Part shown: positions 1 through 10,193 of the stretch, piece by piece | How the letters are laid out: each line of letters opens with the position of its first letter | Position numbering within the stretch: the stretch's first letter is position 1 | Program-made: the position numbers and the translations under genes | The notes under the pieces: model-generated | The model's database searches: none | The model's input: the letters and a program-made list of their open reading frames with translations, nothing else | Told to the model about the DNA's origin: nothing | Source of the DNA: Saccoglossus kowalevskii | Taxonomy: Eukaryota; Hemichordata; Enteropneusta; Harrimaniidae | NCBI RefSeq assembly: GCF_000003605.2 | Contig: NW_003120958.1 | Span: forward strand, 7,430-29,217 | DNA length: 21,788 nucleotides | Direction: 5' to 3'

Positions 1-38
<38 letters not shown>
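1..38. repeat. (AT)n dinucleotide microsatellite, cut by window edge
   Basis: This is an uninterrupted AT repeat of 19 units that runs off the left edge of the window, so its full length is unknown. No function can be inferred. Confidence 0.97.
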
Positions 39-40
<2 letters not shown>

Positions 41-2026
41 ACAAACAACTCTCTAATGTATAATTACTCAAGCCAAGAAGAGCCGTTTAGAAATCGAAAG
101 ATATTCATTGAAGATATCATAATAGCCATGTCCACTAAGCTTCCTTATTATCTTGTTGAGTCACGTAGCGAAATGCGATCACCAAATACTTATATGCAAA
201 TACGTATATCTAGAAATGAGAACACTTCACGGTATTGTCAAGAATAATCACGAAGAACCAGACTACCCAACGTTAAGTCGAAAATTTTTAAAGTGCAATT
301 GTTTCAAAGTTTAATGTTCATTGAGTTTTTTTTTAAATTATGTTAAAACAATTTTGCAGAATTGTAAATTAAGTTTTAAAAAATGGCAAAACGTTGCCGC
401 AAATGCATTGCGGGTAACATTTTACAGATGGGTGATGGAAACCAAATAAAAGGCTTCATTAATGGTCACTGTCCATTAATAGATTATTACGTAATGATAA
501 TGATCCAATGATCATTAATTTACTAAGCCCTATACTAGGCTTATCAGCTGTAACATTTTGCCTACTAGGCACCACCAACCTTGGAAATATTAAGGTATCT
601 ATACTCTCAAAGAAATTAATTATGCGTAACGCTTCGTCTTGTAGCTCTGGTACTCTACATTCGAAATCCTCACCACATTCTGGTTATCTGTGCGCCATTG
701 CACGTTAAAGCCTTCAATGTTTTTGCTGTTGCATACGGTGATCTGCAAAGAGTTCCCTCCAGGTTGAGCTCTTCACATAGTCAGATACAGACCACTTACC
801 CACACACTCATTACTTTATTGGTTAACAATATAACCGTCATAGCCGATTGAGTACATGTCGGATTAAACGCACACGGTGCAAGATCCATTATGTACTAAA
901 TGACTCCCATTCAAACACGTCAAATTGTCTACCCAAAATACCAATTTTCACAAGGAAATTCAAAATAGTTTGCTTGACCAAACAAGCATACATGTACCTA
1001 GTGCAGAAGCGCACAGTTATGCCGATCCCTCATACATACAATCTGGCCAATAAGTCCAGTCAATGTTCCAGATTTACAACGAACGTCACCAGCCTTAACG
1101 GAATCGATACATTGCTGCAAGCCACCCAATAACATGGTCACACGTAACTGACTTACAAAGATTTTACTCAAACTCGTGCATTCTGCATGACGGTCTGGCA
1201 CCCAATTGCACTTATCGGGCGCCAGTAAAAAAACAAAGTCTTTTTTTCTTCTTCTAAATTATCTTTGATTATACTTATTTCCCTCTATCACACGTAGAAA
1301 AACAAAACATAGTAATATCACTGCACTAAAAATACTTCAAACTATAATTGTTACTACTCAATTCGAGGCTATGAGACGACCAACTCCTGTCATTTCCGTC
1401 AAATATTTTGTCATATATCTCACTGGGTAACTCTGTCTCGCTGTGAGCTAAATGGGTCATATTTCTGGTGCAGTATTAGATCTGTGGGTTGTAATAATAG
1501 AGAACACATTCTTTCACAAACAAACACGTTTTTGTGTCGTTAATTTATACAGACGTGCACGCATTCCTATTATTGTTCAGGTTATTGCATCGACTACTCT
1601 GCACGAACAACCGTTTAAAAAGAGGTACTGGCAATGAACCATAAAGAAGACAATGAGAATAGTTACTACTCTGCAGAAAGTACTATGTGATGCCCTGCAT
1701 CCATCGAATTCTGTATAAACTAAGAAAAAGTAAAAACACGGGAACGCTGATAGCAACCCAAACTACAACTTGATATTTCGTATTGTAAAAAAAAATGTTC
1801 ATTCTTTGAAATTGAAATTGTACATATGAAAGGGCAGTGTTCATTGCCTTCTTATAGTTTGATTTTCCCACATTCCAATACGCTCTTCTAATGGAAATCA
1901 CGAGTACGAGTTTCAATCTGGGCGCGACGTGCATCTCGGTTTGTAGTCATTGGTGCAAACAACAGATGGGATTTGCTCGAAAAGATTTGTGTATGCTTTG
2001 TATATGAACTATTTGTTCGTGTATTC
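39..2026. other. Intergenic stretch with no gene I can support
   Basis: No reading frame here resembles a family I know. The most gene-like part is on the minus strand at about 1000-1225, where 70-odd codons stay open and contain six cysteines, but I see no convincing acceptor or conserved motif. A second minus frame at 1683-1934 holds one hydrophobic, membrane-like segment near its end. Both could be exons of an unrecognised gene or chance frames. Confidence 0.5.
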
Positions 2027-2123
2027 GTATGCAAATTAGTAAACCTACACGGTTAATTTGATATTCAAATTAGCAAATCTTCCAATTGTATTCATCTGTT
2101 AAGGTTTACTAATTTGCATGCGA
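2027..2123. repeat. Imperfect inverted repeat (foldback)
   Basis: The arm at 2027-2047 (cgtatgcaaattagtaaacc plus t) pairs with 2103-2123 with one mismatch over 21 bases. The 55-base spacer contains a smaller palindrome (aatttgatattcaaatt). Similarity extends a few bases beyond the arms if an eight-base insertion in the left arm is allowed. A 17-base stretch of the spacer (2064-2080) recurs exactly, in reverse complement, at 4331-4347. This suggests a short mobile foldback element; I cannot name a family. Confidence 0.6.
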
Positions 2124-2944
2124 ACAATAGGTGATTAATAAACAGTGGACACTTAGAACAATGGTATAAGTGTCAAAACACGTAAACAGTCGCTTCTCAG
2201 CAACACTTTGAAAAGCTACGTATTTTCGCATTGTGTTAAATTTAATATTGTAGAACCTTCAACTTACGATCTTTATTGACAAAATTCTCTTATATATATT
2301 TAAAGAAAAGTATTTTGTACAAAATACGGACAAGTGAAATAGCTGGTAACGTTTTACATGCACGGTTCATGCAGACGAATTTTCGTCTTCTATTTATTGA
2401 AATTACGGAATCACGCAAAAAAGAAAAAAAAGAAGTACGCTAATACTCCTTGCCCAAAAACATCTAGCCTGCCTCTAGTTTAGCTACCCCAACAGAATGA
2501 ATAGCTTATCAACCAACTCCTGTATTAGCCTTCGCCACCTTTTTACAAAATGGATTAAATTACTTTTATCAATAATGATAATAATGATTACCTAGTAAAT
2601 ATTCATCGTCAATGTATGAATACACTGGAAATAACACCAATGTAAAAATAATGGAACCTATTCTCACAAAGGATTAAAATCAGATTGATCTGGGTTTAAA
2701 CGCGTTTTTAAAAACACTATTCTGGATTTAAAGTTCAGTTTTATCTCTGTCGATTTTTTAACTCGGTTATGTGTTCATCTATTTTTGCTATATATAAACC
2801 TATTTATAAACTCGTTATCATCCTTCCTTTGATTAATTATCTATTCATTTATCACTTGATTTATGTATTTATCTGGTTTTTTTTAATTTATAAACTGATT
2901 TATAAATCATCTTTTCTTTGATTAATTATCTATTTATTTGCCAC
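2124..2944. other. AT-rich intergenic sequence, no gene seen
   Basis: This stretch has no open frame with recognisable protein similarity and no RNA gene I can identify. It is AT-rich and becomes increasingly simple in sequence toward the ATTT array. Confidence 0.6.
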
Positions 2945-3007
<63 letters not shown>

Positions 3008-3010
3008 GTT
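2945..3010 (-). terminator. Candidate poly(A) signals of the sulfotransferase gene
   Basis: The microsatellite supplies repeated AATAAA hexamers on the minus strand, 130-195 bases downstream of the stop at 3140-3142. I see no other AATAAA between the stop and the array. Use as a polyadenylation signal is inferred from position only. Confidence 0.4.
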
Positions 3011-3038
3011 AGTTATTTAGTTATTTAGTTATTTATTG
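2945..3038. repeat. (ATTT)n tetranucleotide microsatellite
   Basis: About fourteen clean ATTT units are followed by degenerate units with ATTTAGTT variants. On the minus strand the array reads as AATAAATAAA, so it holds many overlapping AATAAA hexamers about 100-190 bases beyond the sulfotransferase stop codon. It therefore sits where that gene's polyadenylation signal is expected. Confidence 0.95.
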
Positions 3039-3139
3039 TTTTTTGTGTTCCTAATGACAAATAAAAATCATGCTATTATTTTCGAAACGTTATTGATTAA
3101 AAACTAAAATGTTAACAGTTAAATACAACTCGATGTGTT

Positions 3140-4051
3140 TTACATTTTATACACACATGCTACGCCCTTCTCTCTTATCTTCTTATCTATGCTAACTTCA
3201 AACATCTCATTCTCAGCCACAGTGAACTGATTCTTCCAGTCACCAACTACTCCTTTCCTAAAAAAGGCAGCCGCAAATCCAGACATTATCTCTTCGTCCA
3301 TGTCAATTTTTGAAGCAGACTCTGGATTGTTGCGTAAATTATCAATTGAGGTCTTCAAAATTACGCTTTCTATTCGTGATTCCGGGAGAGACCGACCAAG
3401 GAACTCTGTTATTGCGTACACAGTCTTCTTGGTGTATTTTATCATGTCTTCGTAAGTGACGTGAAACACGTTCTCGTCTTGGCCATGTTCCCTCCAACCA
3501 GCTACGTGGTCCACCCACGGTGTGAATGGGAGTTTGTCATTTACGAATTCGCTGAGATGGTCTTCCCAGGTAAGCTTGCCCCGAAGTCTGTTGGTCTTCG
3601 CATGCCAATGGTAACTAGAAACCGCGACATCTTTAGGATTACGAGTGATGTATATCACTTTCGCTCCGACCTGGAATGCTTGTTTAGGAAATACTTCATA
3701 TGGTAGATGCGATTTTATAAGTCGCGGTGAGGGCGTCGCGTCCGGGTCATGCTTAAAAGAAATAACCGTCTTCTGCAGAGGCGTCGGTTCATTAAATGAC
3801 CGTTGCAGCAGCCACATTATCATGGGGGGTATTCTCTTCTCGCCGTGTTCAAACACATTTAAATCGGGGTACAGTTCTTGCAGAAGAAATAACATCCATG
3901 TGTTACCTGACTTGGGGAATCCTGTAACTATAACGTCATCTTGACGAAATTTGAAAGTATTCAGCAGTCCGTCCTCCAGTTTTGTTTTATCAATATATAG
4001 AGGCCATGCGTAACCCTTGTATGTGTAGTTCTTATGTACAAACTCAGCCAT
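3140..4051 (-). CDS. Cytosolic sulfotransferase (SULT1-type), intronless
   Basis: The 303-residue product is a full-length member of the cytosolic sulfotransferase family (usually about 285-305 residues), which moves sulfate from PAPS to a hydroxyl or amine of small molecules. Visible motifs are the 5'-phosphosulfate loop TGFPKSGNTW (43-52, Lys47), the catalytic histidine in KSHLP (His115), the 3'-phosphate site ITRNPKDVAVSSYH (135-148, Arg137 and Ser145), RKGVVGDWKNQF (265-276), and a KxxxTVxxxE dimerisation pattern (Lys273, Thr277, Val278, Glu282). There is no signal peptide or membrane segment, as expected for a cytosolic enzyme. The start is chosen because about 40 residues normally precede the first loop, and the ATG has G at +4 and a TATA box about 60 bases upstream. 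The substrate cannot be read from sequence. The lack of introns could be ancestral or reflect retrocopying. All key residues are intact, so it is probably active. Confidence 0.95.
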   Translation of the reverse strand: MAEFVHKNYTYKGYAWPLYIDKTKLEDGLLNTFKFRQDDVIVTGFPKSGNTWMLFLLQELYPDLNVFEHGEKRIPPMIMWLLQRSFNEPTPLQKTVISFKHDPDATPSPRLIKSHLPYEVFPKQAFQVGAKVIYITRNPKDVAVSSYHWHAKTNRLRGKLTWEDHLSEFVNDKLPFTPWVDHVAGWREHGQDENVFHVTYEDMIKYTKKTVYAITEFLGRSLPESRIESVILKTSIDNLRNNPESASKIDMDEEIMSGFAAAFFRKGVVGDWKNQFTVAENEMFEVSIDKKIREKGVACVYKM

Positions 4052-4111
4052 ACCTTCAAACGCAAGAACGGGGAACGCAAGCTCGTAAAGTTCCCGCTTT
4101 GCTTATAAACG

Positions 4112-4119
4112 TATTTATA
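4112..4119 (-). promoter_or_regulatory. TATA box of the sulfotransferase gene
   Basis: The minus strand reads TATAAATA here, about 60 bases upstream of the start codon at 4051. That would place transcription start near 4085 and give a 5' leader of roughly 35 bases. A second weaker TATA-like string (TTTATAAG) lies at 4103-4110. Confidence 0.55.
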
Positions 4120-4222
4120 AAAAAAATATGTAAATGGCGATCATCAGCTTTCATTGAAATTCAAATAAAATCATTCGCTCAAGTGCTGAACATTGTCTAC
4201 GCCCATAATGCGCGCACATGCC

Positions 4223-4232
4223 GTCACGTGAC
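4223..4232. promoter_or_regulatory. Palindromic E-box (CACGTG) upstream of the sulfotransferase
   Basis: The string gtcacgtgac is a perfect palindrome around the CACGTG core bound by USF/Myc/bHLH-type factors. It lies about 170 bases upstream of the start codon. Function is inferred from motif and position only. Confidence 0.35.
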
Positions 4233-4304
4233 ATAGCCACTGTGATCGCCTTCAAAATGAAGCGTTTGCTGATTGGATAATGTTAATTAATACTAAGTAG
4301 AACT

Positions 4305-4317
4305 ATTGGTGACGTCA
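4305..4317. promoter_or_regulatory. CCAAT box next to a perfect CRE (TGACGTCA)
   Basis: An inverted CCAAT (attgg, 4305-4309) directly abuts a perfect cAMP-response element tgacgtca (4310-4317), about 260 bases upstream of the sulfotransferase start. A second inverted CCAAT is at 4272-4276. The adjoining arrangement is typical of a CREB/ATF plus NF-Y promoter module; use here is inferred. Confidence 0.4.
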
Positions 4318-4834
4318 CAATACAATTTTGGATTTGCTAATTTGAATTCTAACATAAATTTTGATTTATAACAATGTTTATTTATAAAACTTTTATAAAT
4401 ATATCGTTTCATGATCAGTCATGTTTGTGTTTGTTGAGCTGATTAATTATGGTTAGAATATATATGCTTTGAATAACCGTAAATTGCTTGATGAAGACTT
4501 CAAAGAATTCACTTATTTCCTTGACCTAGCTTGTGTTCATGAAACTTGATAGGAACAGTTATTAAAGTAACAAATTTACATAATTTTTAGATGCATTTGA
4601 AATGATTAGAAATGATAGGAAAATTGGTTGCTCAAACAAACAAAAACAAAAAGGGGTGTTGTCGTCAGGTGAAAAAACTAATCAGTACATCACTAGGTTT
4701 CAGGTCGTACTGATTTTTTTTTTATTTGTTGTGAAGTGACAAGGTTATTTATCTCTAGTAATGATTCATTTATCGGTTGCGTTTATATCCCGCCTAAAAA
4801 AAGTCGCTTTTTAACAAGAACAAACACTTATTAA
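4318..4834. other. Intergenic sequence, no gene seen
   Basis: No coding similarity was found. It contains a small hairpin with 9-base arms (4680-4688 aatcagtac, 4707-4715 gtactgatt) and a copy of a 17-base string (4331-4347) related to the foldback at 2027-2123. Confidence 0.5.
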
Positions 4835-5127
4835 AAGGGCGGTGGTCGTCTCGCCACGCAGGTGCGAGATATGGTTGTCATACAAACAAAGATGGCGACT
4901 TTGAATGTTGCGCAGACAAACGAGTACAAACAGAGACGTTACAAGGCTTTGCTTAATTCTTTGGTAATTGGAAGATATCGAAGGAGTCGCCGGCGGTAAT
5001 TAGTGCAAATGGCGCCCAGGCCATAACACGTACTTGTGATTTCATTAGAAAAAGCGCATTGAGTTGTGGGAAAATCAGTGTTTATCAACAAAAGTCGTAC
5101 ATTCGCGTCGCGATGACCACCGCCCTT
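4835..5127. mobile_element. Short terminal-inverted-repeat element (293 bp)
   Basis: The ends are inverted copies: aagggcggtggtcgtc at 4835-4850 and gatgaccaccgccctt at 5112-5127, with one mismatch, plus weaker matching further in. The inside is clearly more GC-rich than the flanks. The plus strand carries a short frame from the ATG at about 4872, beginning MVVIQTKMATLNVAQ and ending in an arginine-rich tail. I see no clear target-site duplication, so the superfamily is undetermined. It looks like a non-autonomous DNA transposon, possibly a deleted derivative. Confidence 0.6.
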
Positions 5128-5188
5128 CAATCTGCTTTAAAATTTGAATTGAAAAGATAATAATTTTAATGCCAGTAAACCTGCTGAC

Positions 5189-5975
5189 GTAGTCAACCAC
5201 AATGTCAACAATCACTTACAACCTCTACTCACGTGACCCTCCAAATTTCGAAAATTCAAATATCATTTGCTTACTCTACGGCGATAGTCATGCTTCCACA
5301 AAAGCAAAGAATGCAAACATGTTTGGACAAACTGTTCACTTAACTTTACTCTCCCTTAAACGCTAAACTGGGTTCAAATCAACATTTAGGCATTTCTCTG
5401 TCTTTGTCACTGTTCGACAAACTTATTAGACCCATTCTTTTGTATGGTTATGATGTTTGAGGAGACGAAATTTCGACAAAATCACCAATTAAAGATACGA
5501 TATGAGCTATTGCCGATTCCGGTGTAACGAAATCTACCTATTATGGGTCCTTACTGCGAGCAGAACTCGTAAAACAGTATTAACTAGCTAATTAAAACGG
5601 GATAAATAATAATATAAAATTAAGCAATTAAATTATTGAAACAACTGTTCATAAATAAGTGGCAACAAGAAATCAACAACGATAATCGCACAGATTCCTC
5701 TCAGATAGGAAGTTTAAATGCAATCTCAAACTAGTGCAAGTTCATATTGAGGATACATTTCATTTTCTAATGGAATGTCATCAATATACAAACCCAACAG
5801 AAATAACAGTTCTCAATGGTTCAAACTGTGATTAAACCTTTTGTCAGCAAGCCACAGGATGTACATTCAAATGGCACAATTTATTTAAAAAACGTTCTCA
5901 CTCGTCGTTAAGCGTCGAAATAAGCAAGTTCGTTGATTTCTTTGTCTATTGTTGAGTGCTTGTTCTAGCCATTTT
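5189..5975 (+). pseudogene. Decayed LINE (non-LTR retrotransposon) reverse-transcriptase C-terminal region
   Basis: In several broken frames I recognise, in the correct order, the end of a LINE ORF2. First comes the catalytic YADD region, here CLLYGDSHASTKAK (about 5268-5309, core changed to Y-G-D-S), followed by MQTCLDKLFT. Next is the post-catalytic LFDKLIRPILLYGYDV at 5410-5457, ended by a stop where a Trp is usual. Then come LKQLFINKWQQEINN at 5636-5680 and the terminal IEDTFHFLMECHQYT at 5746-5790, which matches the conserved E-x-x-x-HFL-x-x-C motif near the LINE C-terminus. Stops, frameshifts and a deletion between the first two blocks make it a dead copy. The clade (RTE, CR1/L2 or similar) is not resolved, and the downstream boundary is approximate. 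Confidence 0.7.
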
Positions 5976-7899
5976 GAATGCTTGTTGGAGTGCTAGGCGG
6001 CAATATTGGATTTAAATTATTATAGGAATTGGCTATTTGAAAAGAAAACAATTTCCACAACAACGGCATATTGTGAAAGAATTGGTAAAAATGTGAATGA
6101 GAAAAATTTACTTCAATCATACATGGCTAAAATATATGCAAAGTACTGCAGAGGATAGCGAAAACAAAACGCATTTGTTTGTTTGTTTTTTGAGAATCAA
6201 TCTAAGTTTGTTTTCAGTGAACTATGCATGAATATTCTCCAGATTTTCGACTTTCCTGCCACTAAAAAGATTACATCGGTGTAATCACGTGATTCATACG
6301 CGACATGTATGAAAGGCTTTAGATTTCACTACCAGTTACCTCTCCTACTACTACAGATTTGCAACAGAATTATCTATACAACTGGATCGAGTCTAATGTA
6401 TGAATTTTTTTTTATTAACAAATAATATAAAAGTACATCACATGTGATGAGGTGTACTAATGTATGAAATTACTAAATGCAGCTTAGAGCCAATAATAAA
6501 GGTGAGAAATCCGAGACATGATAAATCAAAGTGGATAATTAGCTTTAATTAAGTTTGAGCCGAATTTTGATTATATATGTTGAATTGTCTATACTATCGT
6601 AAATGAGAGTCAATGTTACTATACTTATAATATTTTAGTTTTAATTTTTCATGTAATGTGAATTTTTCCTCGTTAGCCACATTCTATATGGGCAGCAATG
6701 CCAGACTTATATAGCACAGACTTTTTCAACATTCATTTTTCAGAAACAATAAACAACCATATACCATTAATAGGAATGATTGGAAACAAAGGTATTTCCT
6801 TTGATGCAAACTGTGCCAGATTTAATTCTACTTTGGTCCTTATTTATATTAATGGTCGTTAAATGCAGCTGACTGACACTCAATGTGCAAAAAAGTAGAG
6901 TGTTTAGAGAAGGGTCTCGAATGAATAGCTAGTTGTTCAGGTACGCAGATCAGAGATCAGCCAATCAAGTGACATGAAATTTAAAGGATGACAGTGCGAT
7001 GTTGTCATCATTCACACATTATTGCACATGGAGATTATTTTGTTAAACCAATTATAGACTACGGTTAGTATAAACCAAACCCTGTCTTCACTGAAATGCC
7101 AAACCCAAAAAGTGCAGCAGTCGGGGGGAAATGAGAGGCTTGTTATCTTACTCGGTTGATAGCCTAAGACCAGAGTGAGTTAAAATAGTCTTGTGCATCA
7201 AATGCTAAACTGTCGCTGATTTAAGCATTTCATAAGTCTAGGACTAGACTGATTCTACATTCTAAGAATTCCTTTAGGAGGCGCATGGCTGGTTGCTGTT
7301 TTGAATATAATGACGCTATCTGTGGATTGGTTTTTTGATTGCGATGGTAAAACAAATGATCGAAAAAAAATCAAAGACACAGAATGGTTTCCAATGGATC
7401 TGCCTGTTGCTCACTGAACCATCTTCATTCGGCGACAGGCAATATTGCCAAGACACTCAAAACAATCTCTCAATTGCCATTTGCATCCAGGTGTTGCATT
7501 TGTATTAGGGGCAGTGGCAGACTCATTGTGGGCTCGCATCAGAAGTGGCAGGTGGTTTGCAACTAACGTATGGTAGTGGAAGCCTACGCCTTGATGGCCA
7601 ATTCGGAATATCAACTGCCATTATGTTACATTATTATATTACTATCCATGTCGCCATTATTTTCTCAAATACAACATGAACCATCGGAAATGAAGGGCAT
7701 GTATACATGTCCAGATTTGCCCATAACGTCCTTTGAATATGCATAATCCAGGTGAAATGACTTACCACTTTAGGCCGAGCTTGGCCCTCGGATACAAGTT
7801 GTTGTTCAAAAACAGGTGTCTCTAAGACATCAAACATGTGCTGCACTGTTTCTGACTGGCTTCTAACAAATGTAAAAAATGCACCAGAGAAACATTTCT
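5976..7899. other. Intergenic stretch; no gene recognised
   Basis: Frames are short and most show no family similarity. Small palindromes occur: gattaca/tgtaatc arms near 6270-6290 and catcacatgtgatg near 6436-6450, the latter inside an imperfect hairpin. The minus frames at 7411-7614 and 7634-7846 lie downstream of the DIRS-type relic and may be its decayed continuation, but I could not match them to an RNase H or tyrosine recombinase. Confidence 0.45.
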
Positions 7900-8430
7900 T
7901 CCCAGAGTAGGGAGTGCTAGTAGCACTTCTTTCTCTGTTCTGATATAAACCAGTTGTTGATATATAAATCTACATTTATTGACCTGCTGTGCAGCCATGT
8001 TTCATGAAAACGTGAGGCTTTTGAACTGCTATCTTAACTGTTTGATCATAAAGCATAGGTATCAACAGCTTTTGGTGTGGATCAGTACATGCAAATATGC
8101 ATCTTTGGGATTGAGTAATGCAAGGCACTCACCATGTTTGCAGTGGTGTATGTAGGCAAGTGGGTTACAATTCTGAAATGATCTGTCGAAATGTACAGAT
8201 TCAGGCATAGATCTATGATAAGTTGCACACCCTCCATCTTTTCTGTCCACATCGAGTAATATAAGGGGAGGCAGTTGGACACTATTGTGATCACGCCCTG
8301 ACAAAAAGTCTCTTGATTAAGCTTACCAGATTTTCCAGCAAAGTCATTGACACAGTTGTTGATGTCAATGGAGTGGTGAACTGGATCTTATAGTCTTGTT
8401 TAATTATGGAGAGGACTCCTGGGTGATGAA
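7900..8430 (-). pseudogene. Decayed DIRS-type retrotransposon reverse transcriptase
   Basis: Several frames on the minus strand give, in order, the landmarks of a DIRS/Ngaro-type reverse transcriptase. GVLSIIKQDYKIQF (about 8345-8430) matches the entry region before the fingers. LPPLILLDVDRKDGG is followed in another frame by VQLIIDLCLNLYISTDHFRI, corresponding to the usual 'KKDGGWRPIIDL...HFKM' block. LLNPKDAYLHVLIHTKS matches the 'LDLKDAYFHIPIHP' block, and then YLCF...QFKSLTF follows. The catalytic YLDDWL block appears as LYINNWFI, with YINN at 7953-7964, so both catalytic aspartates are lost. At least two frameshifts and several in-frame stops separate the blocks. It is an inactive relic; no flanking split repeats or recombinase could be identified. 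Confidence 0.72.
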
Positions 8431-10003
8431 CATCCAGTTGTCGTAAATGTCATGTTTGTGGTCATTGAAAGTGATGACGCTCTACCACTCATATCTGTGA
8501 ATCTTATCTGGAAACACATCTAACTAAACTTCAAATTAAGAAGATTGCGTGTGGGACCTGCAGCAAACCCCTGACCCCTACCATGTTTTTAACTGCTAGC
8601 CCCAGCCACTAGTTGATACTGGGCACCCTGTGCTTAAGTACAGCTGAAAATGACAGATATGTATAGCAGTCTACTGTTTACCGTAGGTCGCTCTGTCTTT
8701 GAGTTTACAAACTTCCAAAAACGGCATTTTTCTTGGATTTTTGGGGCGACCTAAATTATTGTGATGAATTACTATTTGGAAAATTAGAACTGATCACTTG
8801 GGAGTGCCAGGGACCCCAAGGTTGCCGACTTTTTTGGCACCTGGGGTAGCTTACTTCTGAACTAGGGTCAAACTTGGAGGTTTATGCCAGACGAGTTTCA
8901 TTCAATACTCCTTATTAAATGCCAGCAAGGAAAGTAGGACTGAACGTAGTAAAATATTGATCACACCAACACAGTTCAGCAACGGTCAAATCTCAACATG
9001 CAAATGTTAGTAAGATTTATGATATTTCAAGCTCGCATTCTAATGATCTTTATGGATTTGTATCAAAAATTAATCAAAGATGACAAATCACTTCATCAGT
9101 TCTAAATTTCAATCGAGATCAGAAGCTCTTAAAGTATGAGCCTATTCATAAATGCAAATACACCAATTTTATTCATTTTGTAATAAATTGTACTCCCGGC
9201 AATACAAGAATATTGAGTTAAAAAAAGTTGGGGTTTTGAGTTTCGAGAAAATGATGATTGTACTTAAGTGGTCCTTTTGTCAGTATTGTAACGCTTTTAC
9301 CATGGGTTTCTATGGCAGAGATATGTCGTACACTGCATCTCAAATTGTAGGCTGGTGACATAGACTGAAAAAATTGTTAATGATTGGGGTACTTTTTGTT
9401 GACCTGAATCGTTTCAAAAATCTGGGTTTTTAGAAAGTGGCAAAAATTGCAACAAATGGTTCCATGGAATTGTTCACAAAAGAATGCTATTTCATGGTGC
9501 CATGGGACAACAGCTTCATAATTTAATCTAATAGACCAATGAACAGAGTCATGCAATTTATGACAAATTTTCCCAAAAAATTAGGAGTATGCTTCAACAT
9601 AACAGTTTTACCCACAATTAGTGTTTAAATAATTGTCATGCGCAAATGTTATAAAAAGCTTTAATACAGATTTAAAAATGATGTATAATAAAAAAATACA
9701 TATCACTGTTATAAAATAAGAACATATAAATGCTAATAAAACGATAACATGATCAACAATTCCTGCAATTAGTAGACAGGAATAACATATGATGAAAGAT
9801 GGTTCCAACTTCAATGAAGCAAACATACATTTGCAGCAATACCTATGATACTCCGGCAATGAGACCATACTATTCCACTGTATCAATTACAAATTTGTAC
9901 AACTATCATATTACTATCTATATACGAAGAGTTCCTAAGCATATAATACTCCAATTATTATAAAGCATGTACAGGTAAAATCTTGAAAAAATACATCTGG
10001 CAG
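8431..10003. other. Intergenic sequence, no gene seen
   Basis: No recognisable protein or RNA gene is present. The minus frame at 9608-9886 is hydrophobic but has the composition of AT-rich noise. Part of this stretch may lie downstream of the CENP-C transcript end. Confidence 0.5.
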
Positions 10004-10009
10004 TTTATT
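10004..10009 (-). terminator. Candidate poly(A) signal of the CENP-C gene
   Basis: The minus strand reads AATAAA, 185 bases downstream of the CENP-C stop at 10194-10196. Another AATAAA overlaps the stop codon itself (10193-10198) but is too close to be the usual signal. Assignment is by position only. Confidence 0.35.
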
Positions 10010-10193
10010 TTTACAATGCGGTATTCTAGGTTATAAAATATTCTAGACTAAAAACATCCAAGGAAGGAATGGGCAGGATACGGCATAGGGCTTAGACTTG
10101 TTGTCGTACTGGAAGATATCAAAAGTCATTATGCTGCCCACACAAATGAGTGGACAGCTGAATTGGCAGTAATAATTATGTATCAAGTACTTT

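Noticed and set aside
1683-1934. 83-codon minus frame with one membrane-like segment
   Set aside because: A single hydrophobic stretch in AT-rich DNA is weak evidence. No family similarity or clear splice context was found.
3461-3944. Plus-strand frames opposite the sulfotransferase
   Set aside because: They are antisense shadows of the well-supported sulfotransferase coding sequence and carry no family motif.
4939-5130. 63-codon minus frame inside the terminal-inverted-repeat element
   Set aside because: It starts within the inverted terminus and shows no transposase or DNA-binding motif, so it is probably incidental.
9608-9886. Hydrophobic 92-codon minus frame that could be a membrane protein
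   Set aside because: The hydrophobicity follows from AT-rich codons (Ile, Phe, Leu, Tyr). There is no motif, and the frame lies beyond the likely CENP-C poly(A) site.
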